Below are positions 52,793 through 61,826 of a DNA stretch of 64,000 nucleotides, piece by piece (within the stretch, counting starts at the first letter, position 1; each line of letters opens with the position of its first letter). The DNA is taken from contig DEPD01000024.1 in NCBI GenBank assembly GCA_002358575.1, positions 6,378-70,377 on the forward strand, given 5' to 3'. Source of the stretch: Lachnospiraceae bacterium UBA3401 (lineage in GTDB: Bacteria > Bacillota > Clostridia > Lachnospirales > Lachnospiraceae). Both the position numbers and the translations under genes were made by a program. The notes below the pieces were generated by a model. The model saw only the letters and a list, made by a program, of their open reading frames with translations, did not search any database and was not told the DNA's origin.

Positions 52793-54013
52793 TTAACAAC
52801 ATACTTTATGAAAACTCTTTTTTCCTTTTTTTATGATAAATTCTTCTGCAAAAACCTCTTTTGCATACATGGTCTTCGTATCCGTAACCTTATTTCCGTT
52901 TACAGAAACACCACCCTGCTCTACTGCGCGTCTTGCCTCTGACTTGGAGGCAGTCATTCCTGCTGTCACAAGCAACGTTAGAATATCAATATTTCCGTCT
53001 GTAAAATGTTCTTCCGAGAGCACGGTCGTCGGCATATTCTCTGAGTTGGCACCGCCTGCAAAAAGCGCTGCTGCCGCTTCCTTTGCCTTTTGTGCCTCCT
53101 CCGTGCCATGTACCAGCTGTGTCAGTTCAAATGCGAGGATTTCTTTTGCCTTGTTCAACTCGCTGCCTTCCCATTTCTCCATTGCTTGGATTTCTTCCAA
53201 TGGAAGAAAAGTCAGCATTTTTAAGAATTTGATTACATCCGCATCTGCCACGTTTCTCCAATACTGGAAAAACTCATAAGGTGACGTTTTTTCTGCATCG
53301 AGCCAAACAGCGCCGGATTCGGTTTTTCCCATCTTCTTTCCCTCTGAGTTGAGCAGCAGGTTGATTGTCATTGCATGAGCGTCCTTGCCAAGTTTACGGC
53401 GTATCAATTCTGTGCCGCCAAGCATATTGCTCCACTGATCATCACCTCCAAACTGCATATTGCAGTCATATTTCTGGAACAATGTGTAGAAGTCAAAGCT
53501 TTGCATAATCATATAATTAAACTCTAGGAAGGTCAGACCTTTCTCCATACGTTGTTTGTAGCATTCTGCTGCCAACATACGATTCACAGAAAAATGCGGT
53601 CCTATCTGGCGCAGCATATCCATATAGTTCAAGTTCAGCAGCCAGTCTGCATTGTTGACCATCATCGCCTTGCCTTCACCAAATTCAATGAATTTACTCA
53701 TCTGCTTCCGAAAGCATTCTACATTGTGCTGTATTGTCTCTGTCGTCATCATCTTGCGCATATCTGTCTTGCCCGAAGGGTCCCCAATCATCGCTGTTCC
53801 GCCACCAATCAGGGCAATTGGCCTATTTCCTGCCATCTGAAGACGCTTCATCAAACAAAGAGCCATAAAATGTCCCACATGAAGACTGTCTGCCGTTGGA
53901 TCAAAGCCAATATAAAACACTGCTTTTCCGTTGTTAATCATTTCCTTGATTTCATCTTCGTTTGTCACCTGGGCAATCAAACCTCTTGCCACTAATTCAT
54001 CATACAATTGCAT
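52793..54013 (-). CDS. tyrS: Tyrosyl-tRNA synthetase
   Basis: A 406-residue class I synthetase charging tRNA-Tyr. The HIGH motif appears as HVGHF (in DPTADSLHVGHFMALCLM), KMSKS as KMGKT (SEGKKMGKTESG), and a C-terminal S4-like RNA-binding domain (ASKSEARRAVEQGGVSVNG) is present. Expression is controlled by the tyrosyl T-box leader at 54081-54407. The product is essential. The start at 54013 opens directly after the leader. Confidence 0.97.
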   Translation of the reverse strand: MQLYDELVARGLIAQVTNEDEIKEMINNGKAVFYIGFDPTADSLHVGHFMALCLMKRLQMAGNRPIALIGGGTAMIGDPSGKTDMRKMMTTETIQHNVECFRKQMSKFIEFGEGKAMMVNNADWLLNLNYMDMLRQIGPHFSVNRMLAAECYKQRMEKGLTFLEFNYMIMQSFDFYTLFQKYDCNMQFGGDDQWSNMLGGTELIRRKLGKDAHAMTINLLLNSEGKKMGKTESGAVWLDAEKTSPYEFFQYWRNVADADVIKFLKMLTFLPLEEIQAMEKWEGSELNKAKEILAFELTQLVHGTEEAQKAKEAAAALFAGGANSENMPTTVLSEEHFTDGNIDILTLLVTAGMTASKSEARRAVEQGGVSVNGNKVTDTKTMYAKEVFAEEFIIKKGKKSFHKVCC

Positions 54014-54080
54014 ACTCTTTCTCTCCTTTTCCTACAACACAGAGGATAGACTTTTTAATAATCAAGTTGGCTTGAGCATC

Positions 54081-54407
54081 AAAAAAACTCGTCCTCTGAA
54101 TATAAAAAACTCAAAGGACGAGGTACTTTTTATCAGTATACCACGTGTTACCACCTTTTTTCACACAGAACTCACGCCCTATGCCTCAGCAAGTACGGGA
54201 AAATAGCTTAAATTCATATTCTCCGATACTCTTCTCGATATAACGTTCAAGAACTCCGTCACAGCCTACTTTTGCATATTTTATATAAATTTCGGTGTGC
54301 AGCTCCAAGATGTATTCCCTCTCATTTTCCCTTGCGCCTCTCATCAACCGGCAACTTTCTGTAAGTTTCCATGAAAGCTACTTATTCTTTTCACAGCCTT
54401 TTTGATA
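54081..54407 (-). promoter_or_regulatory. T-box riboswitch (tyrosine) upstream of tyrS
   Basis: Minus-strand leader. The T-box core GGTGGTAACACG lies at 54144-54155. The terminator CTCGTCCTTTGA/TCAGAGGACGAG (54088-54122) is followed by seven Ts and competes with the T-box antiterminator. Stem I shows AGAAAGTTGCCGG and, on its 3' side, GAATACATC with a UAC Tyr codon at 54312-54314 as the likely specifier. Uncharged tRNA-Tyr pairing with UAC and the tail would allow read-through into tyrS. Fills the gap between tyrS and the subtilase. Confidence 0.9.
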
Positions 54408-54413
54408 TTCATG

Positions 54414-54442
54414 ATTATAAACGCGTGTCTGTTGTTTGTCAA
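54414..54442 (-). promoter_or_regulatory. SigA promoter of the tyrS leader
   Basis: Minus strand TTGACA (54437-54442), 17-base spacer, TATAAT (54414-54419): full consensus. Transcription should begin near 54407. Confidence 0.88.
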
Positions 54443-54462
54443 GAAAAAATTTAAATAGCATC

Positions 54463-57400
54463 TCACTTCAAAAGGATTATTTGCTGGTCTTTTGTATAAA
54501 TTAAATCAAACTTGTGCACAGCTTTCTTGTTTGAACCATCCTTTAATGTTACTGTAACTGTTACTGATTGGATATCACTTGCCATGCATCGCACTCTATT
54601 TTCAGACACCACTAGCTGCGAATATGTTTTATTTGTCGTTGGTTTTGTAGGAACTAAAATAAATCCTCCTTTTATTGAATGATAGCCAATACCTTTCCCG
54701 CCACTTATCTCAACATTATATGATGGCACAGAGCTTTTACCCTGATAATCCTTCAACGACATAGAAAGCGAATAATATATCCCTTTACTGTCAACCTGGT
54801 TGGTAAATCCACCAAATTCCAAGTTCAGCTTATTTACCTTTGGAATAACAACGACTGGATAAACTGCACTTGCACCACTACCATCTACAGCCTCCGCTTT
54901 CACATAAATTTGTGGATAGTAGTTCGATACAATAACCGATGCTGTTCCCTTCACAATCCCTTTATTTTCATCTATCTCAGCATACTGTTCTCCGCCATGC
55001 ATAATGCTCCATTTCACCTTTTGGTTTGCCGCTTTTCCAAAATTATTACTTATCTTTGCAGAGAGTGTAATTTTAGAACCCACAGAGACAATTCCCTCAT
55101 TGCCATTCTTCGGCACAATAGCAATCCTTGACATAGGAACACTCACTACAACATTGCATTTTGCCTTTTTATTACTTCCGTCTGTCGCGCTGCATGTAAT
55201 CGTTGCCTTTCCACTAGAGTGTGCCACAATCAATCCACCAGAATCGACAGATGCAATCCCTGGTGCACTGCTTATAAATTGCAATGCCTTGTCATCACCG
55301 CCTTCTACTTCTGGCAATAACTGAAACTGTCTTGGTGCATTGTAATTACCTGATACAGTAAATAAATTCACTGTTTTTGGGATTTCAATCTTTGTGATTG
55401 GAGTTGTCACAGCTTCAAATTGAATGCTTGCTGTCTTTGGTTCCCTTCCTTCAGGAACACCTTTCTCTGTCGCTACGACTTCAAATTTTCCGCTTGCACC
55501 TTTTTTGACAGATACCTTTCCGCTTGCATTGACAGTTACAGTACCACTTGCACCTCCCACTGAGTTCACAGTCCAATCCAGTTTCTTGCTGGACACATTT
55601 GCTGGCAAAATACTCACCTGAATCACTGCACTTTTGCCAGCGGCTATCTTTTCTGGTCCCTTTAGCGTAATGCTTTCTGCAAGCTGTTTTACAGTGATGG
55701 TACAACTAGCAGCTTTTTTGCTTCCATCATTGGCCGTTGCTTTAATAACAGCTTTTCCAGGAGCCAATGCAGTGACAGTCCCATTTGTATCTACGACGGC
55801 AACCTTCTTGTTGTTACTGCTCCATACAATATCTGTGATTTCTCCGCCATCTACAGTAAGATTACTGCTTCCATCTTCCTTTTTAAGAATATTTATCAAA
55901 TCTTCTGTGTAGACTGTAAACTTTTTGGTGGAAAAGGCAACTTTTTTTATTTTTACTGCATCTAAAATTGTCAGTGTAAACTCATCCTGTACCGATCCCG
56001 CTTTTGCCCGAATCGTACATTCACCCGCAGGCGCATTTTTGTCTACTGTTACTTTTCCATTACTATTTACTTTAACCCCACTGTAATTATTTGCTACTTC
56101 CCAAGTAACTTTGCCATTCCCAAATTTTGCATAGGAAGGCTCTACTACTGCGCTCAATGTTAGGCTCTTTCCTTTTGCAATTTTATCCACAGAATCCGCC
56201 GCTGTGATAATCACGCTAGATGGTCCCGGCTCAAAATAAAATTTCTGTGAAACGACTTTGCTGGCTTTTCCTGTAATACGATTTACTGCAATTACGCTCA
56301 ATGTAACCTGCTTTGCACCGCCAACATGGGCTTTTCCTTCGGTTAGAAGCTCGCCATTTGTTACAATACCATTTTTAAATGTGGGCTTTTTACCATTGAT
56401 AGAATAATATATCTCTGTGTTTGGTGAATTACATTCAATCGATATATCTTCCCATTCCTTGGTGAAAGTAGTTGTACTTCCTATATTTTTAATCACTGGC
56501 ATTTGCGGCGCTTCATCTATCGCTGCTATTTTTATTCCAAGTACATTTGGCAAATATGTAGTGCCCGCGCCAATCTTGGGTGAAGAGGATTTCACTGCAT
56601 TTTTCTTCATAACAGAAAACAGTGCCTCCACCTTTTCTGCACCACGCTTTCCTTTGAGCGCATCAATCTCATCTGATGCAGACAAAATCACTGCCGCAGT
56701 CCCCGCTGCAACTGGACATGCCATACTCGTTCCTTGCAAAAAATCATACGCTTGATTAGAGTCATTGACCGTAGAGTAAATCTCAACACCTGGAAATGCA
56801 AGATCAATTTTATCTCCATAATTGGTAAATCCCGCCTTGCTTCCATCTTGCATAATTGCGGCAATAGAACACACATTATCATAAGATGCAGGAAACTCAT
56901 ATCCATTTGTGGCTTCATTTCCAGCAGCGGCAAAAATAGCAACGCCATTTTGATACGCTTTCTCTATCACGCTCTCTTCATTTCCATTATAATAGCCGCT
57001 TCCAAGACTCATATTAATAACTTCTACGCCATCATCAACTGCCCTGTTAATCGCTCTTAAAATATATTCATCCAACATATGACCATCAGAGTCCATAACA
57101 CTATATGCATATATCTGTGCATCTGGCGCAATACCCGCACCACCTTTTCCATTATTGCCAACAGCAGCGGCTATGCCAGCAACATGTGTTCCATGTCCAT
57201 CTGGGTCTATCGTTGTCGCGGCCCCACCTTCTGGAACCATTGTCAAATTCTGTGTCACATTCTCCTGTAAATCTTCATGTGTACTATGTACTCCGGTGTC
57301 AATAATACCAATCTTTACACCATTTCCTTTGTAACCCTTTTCCCACGCATATTGATCGCCTATATACTCATGTGCCCACTGATAATTTTCACTGTTTTCT

Positions 57401-58407
57401 TTCAAGGCAGGATCATTATATTCTTCAAAAAGTTGATAATAGTAATTGGGCCACACTGCTGGAAGATGATAAGATTTGCTCGCTGCTGCTCTTACTGCCT
57501 GACCGACGGTTCGCCCTTCGCCCAGCCGAATCACAGCCACACCATCCCCAAAGCTCTCAAGTGTACCGCCAAAACCTTCTGCAACTGTCAACGCATCTTC
57601 CTCGCTGTCTGTCAGATAAACAACTTCGCCTTTTACGTAAACTTCTGAAGAATCCGATTCTTCTTCGAGTTCAAATATATCGTCTGCGTAGGCTGCAAGC
57701 ATTGATTTATCTTTCAACTGCCTCGACGAGAATGAGTAATTTTCTGGAAGTCCTGGAAACAGCACATCTGTTGCCAGTTCAGTAGTCGATTCCTCTGTTA
57801 ATTCTTCGGTTGTCGATTCCTCTGTTGTCAGTTCTTCCGTTGTTGCTTCTTCGGTTGTCTCTGTAGCAGTTTCTGTTTCTATCTCACTCGAAACTGTTTC
57901 CTCTGCCGTCTCTTCTGTAGCGGCGGATTCCGTTGCTGTCTCTTTCGTTTCCTCCTCATCAGAAACCGTTTCGCTTGTAAATTCTTCTATAGAATCGATT
58001 TCGATTGTTGTTTCTTCTGTGGAAACTGTTTCAGTTGTTATTTCTTCTGTAGAATCGGATTTCGTTGAAGATTCCTCTGTGAAATCCGATTCTGTTGTTG
58101 TTTCTTCAATATTCGTTGTGACTGTTTCTGTTGCTGTCTCCTCAGGAGAATCATTCTCAATTGTTATTTCTTTGGTATCTGTCACAGCGATCTCTGCCGT
58201 TTCTGTTATTGTTTCTTCAGGAAAATCAGATTCTATTTCATATTCAGAACGCTCTTCCTCTGATTCGATATCGTCAATTATCGATATTTCTGCATTTCTC
58301 TTTGTCCCACTATTATTTGATTCTGCCAAAACAGATATTTCTGTTGTGTTTAGGAGCAAAGACATGACTAAAATCACAGAAACTATTTTTGATTTTTGAA
58401 ACTTCAT
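54463..58407 (-). CDS. Secreted subtilisin-like serine protease with Thr/Glu-rich spacer, prodomain and Ig-like repeats
   Basis: A 1314-residue exported protein. Signal peptide (KIVSVILVMSLLLN... to about residue 28), acidic Thr/Ser/Glu-rich low-complexity region (about 45-215), a prodomain-like block (about 255-330), S8 catalytic domain with Asp370 (IGIIDTGV), His405 (DGHGTHVAG), Asn497 and Ser561 (GTSMACPVAAGT), then several bacterial Ig-like (Big_2) domains and a chitobiase/hexosaminidase C-terminal-type segment (about 640-740). No sorting signal or membrane anchor is seen at the C-terminus, so it is released or held by its domains. The start overlaps the upstream lipoprotein gene by 4 bases (ATGA). 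Confidence 0.92.
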   Translation of the reverse strand: MKFQKSKIVSVILVMSLLLNTTEISVLAESNNSGTKRNAEISIIDDIESEEERSEYEIESDFPEETITETAEIAVTDTKEITIENDSPEETATETVTTNIEETTTESDFTEESSTKSDSTEEITTETVSTEETTIEIDSIEEFTSETVSDEEETKETATESAATEETAEETVSSEIETETATETTEEATTEELTTEESTTEELTEESTTELATDVLFPGLPENYSFSSRQLKDKSMLAAYADDIFELEEESDSSEVYVKGEVVYLTDSEEDALTVAEGFGGTLESFGDGVAVIRLGEGRTVGQAVRAAASKSYHLPAVWPNYYYQLFEEYNDPALKENSENYQWAHEYIGDQYAWEKGYKGNGVKIGIIDTGVHSTHEDLQENVTQNLTMVPEGGAATTIDPDGHGTHVAGIAAAVGNNGKGGAGIAPDAQIYAYSVMDSDGHMLDEYILRAINRAVDDGVEVINMSLGSGYYNGNEESVIEKAYQNGVAIFAAAGNEATNGYEFPASYDNVCSIAAIMQDGSKAGFTNYGDKIDLAFPGVEIYSTVNDSNQAYDFLQGTSMACPVAAGTAAVILSASDEIDALKGKRGAEKVEALFSVMKKNAVKSSSPKIGAGTTYLPNVLGIKIAAIDEAPQMPVIKNIGSTTTFTKEWEDISIECNSPNTEIYYSINGKKPTFKNGIVTNGELLTEGKAHVGGAKQVTLSVIAVNRITGKASKVVSQKFYFEPGPSSVIITAADSVDKIAKGKSLTLSAVVEPSYAKFGNGKVTWEVANNYSGVKVNSNGKVTVDKNAPAGECTIRAKAGSVQDEFTLTILDAVKIKKVAFSTKKFTVYTEDLINILKKEDGSSNLTVDGGEITDIVWSSNNKKVAVVDTNGTVTALAPGKAVIKATANDGSKKAASCTITVKQLAESITLKGPEKIAAGKSAVIQVSILPANVSSKKLDWTVNSVGGASGTVTVNASGKVSVKKGASGKFEVVATEKGVPEGREPKTASIQFEAVTTPITKIEIPKTVNLFTVSGNYNAPRQFQLLPEVEGGDDKALQFISSAPGIASVDSGGLIVAHSSGKATITCSATDGSNKKAKCNVVVSVPMSRIAIVPKNGNEGIVSVGSKITLSAKISNNFGKAANQKVKWSIMHGGEQYAEIDENKGIVKGTASVIVSNYYPQIYVKAEAVDGSGASAVYPVVVIPKVNKLNLEFGGFTNQVDSKGIYYSLSMSLKDYQGKSSVPSYNVEISGGKGIGYHSIKGGFILVPTKPTTNKTYSQLVVSENRVRCMASDIQSVTVTVTLKDGSNKKAVHKFDLIYTKDQQIILLK

Positions 58408-58808
58408 TTTTCTTTCCCCTCTTCCAAAGTTTCATCAACTTCGCTAAATCTTTCCAACTGATAATGATTGCTGTTCACTGTCAATGTTGGATATCCATTG
58501 TTATCCCCCAATTCCATTAATTCTTGTGGATCTTTATCGGTCGTATATACTGCTATACCATCTGAAAACGAGATCAATTCTATTCCGTAAAGTTTCGCTG
58601 TCTTTTCCGCCTCTGCTTGGTCTTCTGCCAGCGCGATCAATTCTGTCTCCTTTTTCTCAACCTCATAGGAATTTTCTGTCTCAATAAATTGTGGAATTTT
58701 CTGAATAGAACTTTCATCCATTTTTCGTCTGTCGTTGCAAGCCACTAGTGAACTGCCAAACACACCAATACACAGGACTCCAAATAGAAATCCACCTACT
58801 CTATGCAC
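58404..58808 (-). CDS. Lipoprotein resembling the subtilase prodomain
   Basis: A 134-residue lipoprotein, start GTG 58808 (GGAGGTG plus 6 bases; the TTG at 58841 has no such site). Residues 1-23 are a signal peptide with lipobox LVAC (Cys24). Residues about 56-124 align with residues about 261-331 of the protease next door: ALAEDQAEAEKTAKLYGIEL with LTDSEEDALTVAEGFGGTLE, then SFSDGIAVYTT with SFGDGVAVIRL, and NSNHYQLERF with NYYYQLFEEY. It is the first gene of a two-gene operon, overlapping by ATGA. It may act as a membrane-held chaperone or inhibitor of the protease. Confidence 0.82.
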   Translation of the reverse strand: MHRVGGFLFGVLCIGVFGSSLVACNDRRKMDESSIQKIPQFIETENSYEVEKKETELIALAEDQAEAEKTAKLYGIELISFSDGIAVYTTDKDPQELMELGDNNGYPTLTVNSNHYQLERFSEVDETLEEGKEK

Positions 58809-58892
58809 TGCTCTCACCTCCATTTCATTTAGAAGCCCCAAAATTTTCTACAATTGCTTAAAATATCCGTAATATACTTTGAATCTATCTCT

Positions 58893-58920
58893 ATTATAAA
58901 CATTATTTTAGATATTTCAA
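58893..58920 (-). promoter_or_regulatory. Promoter of the lipoprotein-subtilase operon
   Basis: Minus strand TTGAAA (58915-58920), 16-base spacer, TATAAT (58893-58898). The spacer is one base short of the optimum. Confidence 0.65.
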
Positions 58921-58975
58921 GCCCCGAACACAAAAAAATGTTCGATTTGTAAGTCAACTTTCTGACATATTTCAT

Positions 58976-59025
58976 TTGCACCCGGCAGCTTTAGCTACAT
59001 ATTTCCTTTCCGCATCCGTGTGCAA
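58976..59025 (+). repeat. Intergenic repeat block, copy E1
   Basis: Has the central block only: outer TTGCAC/GTGCAA, a short inner AGCT/AGCT and the conserved ATATTTCCTTT. It is followed by a hairpin AGTAGGGAA/TTCCCTACT (59029-59054) and then copy E2. Confidence 0.6.
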
Positions 59026-59054
59026 TCGAGTAGGGAAATCTCATCTTCCCTACT

Positions 59055-59110
59055 TGCCGCGCCGCCGATGCGCCATGCAATGGCATATTTCCTCTGCATC
59101 GGCGTGCGCA
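59055..59110 (+). repeat. Intergenic repeat block, copy E2
   Basis: Outer stem CGCCGATGC/GCATCGGCG (59063-59071, 59096-59104), inner hairpin GCCAT-GCA-ATGGC (59072-59084), then ATATTTCCTCT. Same layout as copy B (CAGCCGCAC/GTGCGGCTG and GCCGC/GCGGC) with almost every stem base different, so both sides changed together. Confidence 0.78.
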
Positions 59111-59112
59111 TA

Positions 59113-59142
59113 AAAAACACAGAAGATGCCCTCTGTGTTTTT
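59113..59142 (-). terminator. Intrinsic terminator after copA
   Basis: AAAAACACAGA (59113-59123) pairs with TCTGTGTTTTT (59132-59142); on the minus strand the stem runs into a T tract. Confidence 0.85.
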
Positions 59143-59162
59143 CTTATTACTACTCTCTATTA

Positions 59163-59372
59163 TTATTCCACGGATATTACTTGATAATCTTGTTCCTCCA
59201 CTGTTTTTTTCAAAACCTCGTCGCTGACCTCTCCACTCAAAGTCAACATTGCAGTGCCCGCCTCGTGGCTGACCACTGCCTCTGTCACACCCTCAAGCGC
59301 CTCTAAACATTTCTTTACTCTCGCCTCGCAATGCCCACACATCATTCCTTCAATTTTCATTGTCTTTGTCAT
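59163..59372 (-). CDS. Possible stand-alone CopZ from internal start within copA
   Basis: Inside the copA linker a strong ribosome site GGAAGGAG (59381-59388) stands 8 bases before an in-frame ATG (59370-59372). Translation from there would give a 69-residue copper chaperone with MCGHC and the usual fold. So one gene may yield both the pump and a free chaperone. Alternatively the site is a chance relic of a CopZ gene fused to copA. Not separately proven. Confidence 0.5.
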   Translation of the reverse strand: MTKTMKIEGMMCGHCEARVKKCLEALEGVTEAVVSHEAGTAMLTLSGEVSDEVLKKTVEEQDYQVISVE

Positions 59373-61751
59373 GTTTTTCTCTCCTTCCTTGACTTCTTCC
59401 TTTTTATTATCATCAACAGTCTGTGACTGCAAATGGTCCCTTCCGCCAACAGTATGTTTTCTGTCATGCTTTGTACTATACATATCTATCAAATTTAATC
59501 GCAGCGCATTTGTCACCACACAGAAACTAGACAAGCTCATTGCAGCAGCACCAAACATTGGATTGAGCTGCCACCCCAAAAGCGGTATCCATACACCTGC
59601 TGCCAATGGAATCCCAATAATATTATAGAAAAACGCCCAGAAAAGATTTTCATGGATATTTGTCAGTGTCCTTCGACTCAACCGAATCGCTGCCGGAACA
59701 TCCTTCAACTGGCTTTTCATCAACACCACATCCGCAGCATCAATCGCAATATCTGTTCCAGCGCCAATCGCAATCCCAATATCCGCTCTTGTCAGTGCAG
59801 GTGCATCATTTATGCCGTCACCTACCATAGCCGTTTTTCCTTTTTCCATCAGGCGCCGTATCACGCTCTCTTTCCCATCTGGAAGCACACCGGCAATCAC
59901 TTCATCTACGCCAGCTTGCTTTCCAATAGCCTTTGCAGTGCGCTCATTATCTCCGGTCAACATCACGACATGGATTCCCATACCTTGCAATTCCTCCACA
60001 GCTTGCCTGCTGTCCTCCTTTATCACATCCGCAACTGCTATCATGCCAAGCAATTTATCATCCGCAAAAAACAGCGGAGTTTTTCCTTCCTCTGCGAGCT
60101 TCTCAAACTGTTGCATAAACTCCTGTGGAATCCTTATCTTCTCTCCAATAAACTTTGCACTTCCACCATACAATTGTCTACCATTAGCGACTATCATCAA
60201 TCCATTTCCAGGCAATGCCTTAAAATCTATCCCCTCTGTCATACATTCCTCCGCACACTCTGGATTGTCAGCAAAATATGCTTCTGCATACACATTAACA
60301 GCGTGCGCTAAGGGGTGTTCACTCTTTTGCTCCAGCGCATATGCCAAACAAATCAATTCTCGTTCTGACACTCCCGCAGCAGGAACAATATCGGTCACTT
60401 TCGGCTCTCCTCTTGTAATTGTTCCGGTTTTGTCAAGCGCTACAATTGAAACTTTTCCCGCCTCCTCAAGAGACACCGCAGTTTTGAACATAATACCATT
60501 TTTAGCCCCCATACCGTTTCCGACCATAATTGCTACTGGAGTAGCAAGCCCCAACGCACAAGGACAACTAATGACAAGTACTGAAATTCCTCTAGCAAGT
60601 GCAAATCCAATTGTCTGCCCCGCCAAAAGCCAGATAAAAACAGTTATCAATGCAATCACAATCACTGTTGGCACAAACACGCCAGACACTCGGTCAGCCA
60701 CTTTTGCAATTGGCGCCTTTGTCGCTGCTGCATCACTTACCATACGAATAATCTGCGACAATGTAGTGTCTTCTCCGACTCTTGACGCTTTGCATTTGAT
60801 AAAACCTGATTGATTTACGGTAGCCGCAGACACCAAATCACCCGCCTGCTTATCCACAGGTATACTCTCTCCAGTAAGCGCTGCCTCATTCACTGCACTG
60901 GTTCCTTCGAGCACGACGCCATCTACAGGTATACTCTCTCCAGGTCGCACCACAAAAATATCATTTACTGCCACCGTCTCAATTGGCACTTCTGTCTCAA
61001 TACCATCGCGCACCAAAACCGCGGTCTTTGGTGATATTTTCATCAGACCTTTCAGCGCATCCGTTGTGCGCCCTTTTGATCGTGCTTCCAACATCTTCCC
61101 TACAGTGATTAGCGTCAATATCATTGCTGCTGACTCAAAATAAAATTCGTGCATGTACCCCATAACCGCCATGCTGTCACCCTTCAACTGAGCATCCGTC
61201 ATGGCAAACAACGCATAAGTGCTATAGACAAATGCCGCCGTTGAACCAAGCGCAACAAGAGTATCCATATTGGGTGCTTTGTGCCAGAGGCTTTTAAAAC
61301 CGCTGATAAAAAATTTTTGATTGATAACCATAACTGTGATTGTAAGCAAGAGCTGTATCAATCCCATTGCAATATGATTGTCTTCCAAAAACTCAGGAAC
61401 TGGAAATCCCCACATCATATGACCCATAGAAAAATACATCAAAACAACCAAAAAGCCAATAGAATACCATAATCTGCGCTTTAGTACAGGCGTCTCTTTA
61501 TCCTTTAGCATTTCCTCCTGTTCTGCGCGGCTACTGCTCTGTGTATTATTTTTTCCTTTTAATGAAGCGCCATATCCCGCCTCTTCGACCGTCTTAATTA
61601 CCGCGGCAGCCGACACACTTCCCTCCACGCCCATTGAGTTTGTGAGCAGACTTACAGAACAAGCGCTTACACCTTCCAGCTTTGACACTGCCTTTTCTAC
61701 TCTGGCACTGCAAGCTGCACAGCTCATACCAGTCACTGTATACTGTTCCAT
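59163..61751 (-). CDS. copA: Copper-exporting P-type ATPase with C-terminal CopZ-like domain
   Basis: An 862-residue P1B-type ATPase pumping Cu(I) out of the cytosol. N-terminal metal-binding domain GMSCAAC (8-14), six to eight membrane helices with the CPC motif in VISCPCALGLATPVAIM, phosphorylation motif DKTGTITRG, ATP-binding GDGINDAPAL, and after the last helix a linker plus a second metal-binding domain GMMCGHC (about 802-808). A second metal domain at the very C-terminus is uncommon. The start has the ribosome site AAGGAG. Upstream csoR encodes the probable copper-sensing repressor. Confidence 0.96.
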   Translation of the reverse strand: MEQYTVTGMSCAACSARVEKAVSKLEGVSACSVSLLTNSMGVEGSVSAAAVIKTVEEAGYGASLKGKNNTQSSSRAEQEEMLKDKETPVLKRRLWYSIGFLVVLMYFSMGHMMWGFPVPEFLEDNHIAMGLIQLLLTITVMVINQKFFISGFKSLWHKAPNMDTLVALGSTAAFVYSTYALFAMTDAQLKGDSMAVMGYMHEFYFESAAMILTLITVGKMLEARSKGRTTDALKGLMKISPKTAVLVRDGIETEVPIETVAVNDIFVVRPGESIPVDGVVLEGTSAVNEAALTGESIPVDKQAGDLVSAATVNQSGFIKCKASRVGEDTTLSQIIRMVSDAAATKAPIAKVADRVSGVFVPTVIVIALITVFIWLLAGQTIGFALARGISVLVISCPCALGLATPVAIMVGNGMGAKNGIMFKTAVSLEEAGKVSIVALDKTGTITRGEPKVTDIVPAAGVSERELICLAYALEQKSEHPLAHAVNVYAEAYFADNPECAEECMTEGIDFKALPGNGLMIVANGRQLYGGSAKFIGEKIRIPQEFMQQFEKLAEEGKTPLFFADDKLLGMIAVADVIKEDSRQAVEELQGMGIHVVMLTGDNERTAKAIGKQAGVDEVIAGVLPDGKESVIRRLMEKGKTAMVGDGINDAPALTRADIGIAIGAGTDIAIDAADVVLMKSQLKDVPAAIRLSRRTLTNIHENLFWAFFYNIIGIPLAAGVWIPLLGWQLNPMFGAAAMSLSSFCVVTNALRLNLIDMYSTKHDRKHTVGGRDHLQSQTVDDNKKEEVKEGEKNMTKTMKIEGMMCGHCEARVKKCLEALEGVTEAVVSHEAGTAMLTLSGEVSDEVLKKTVEEQDYQVISVE

Positions 61752-61826
61752 TTTAATATACTCCTTCTCAGATCCATTTTATTCTATTAATGCCCAAATT
61801 CTTGATTCTTAGGAACCATTTAAAAA

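Noticed and set aside
54014..54440. Coding signal upstream of tyrS
   Set aside because: The stretch is explained by the T-box leader and promoter.
58925..58944. CGAACA...TGTTCG inverted repeat upstream of the subtilase promoter, as a LexA/SOS box
   Set aside because: The half-sites are separated by eight bases (mostly A), too far apart for the usual CGAAC-N4-GTTCG box. No DNA-damage gene is near.
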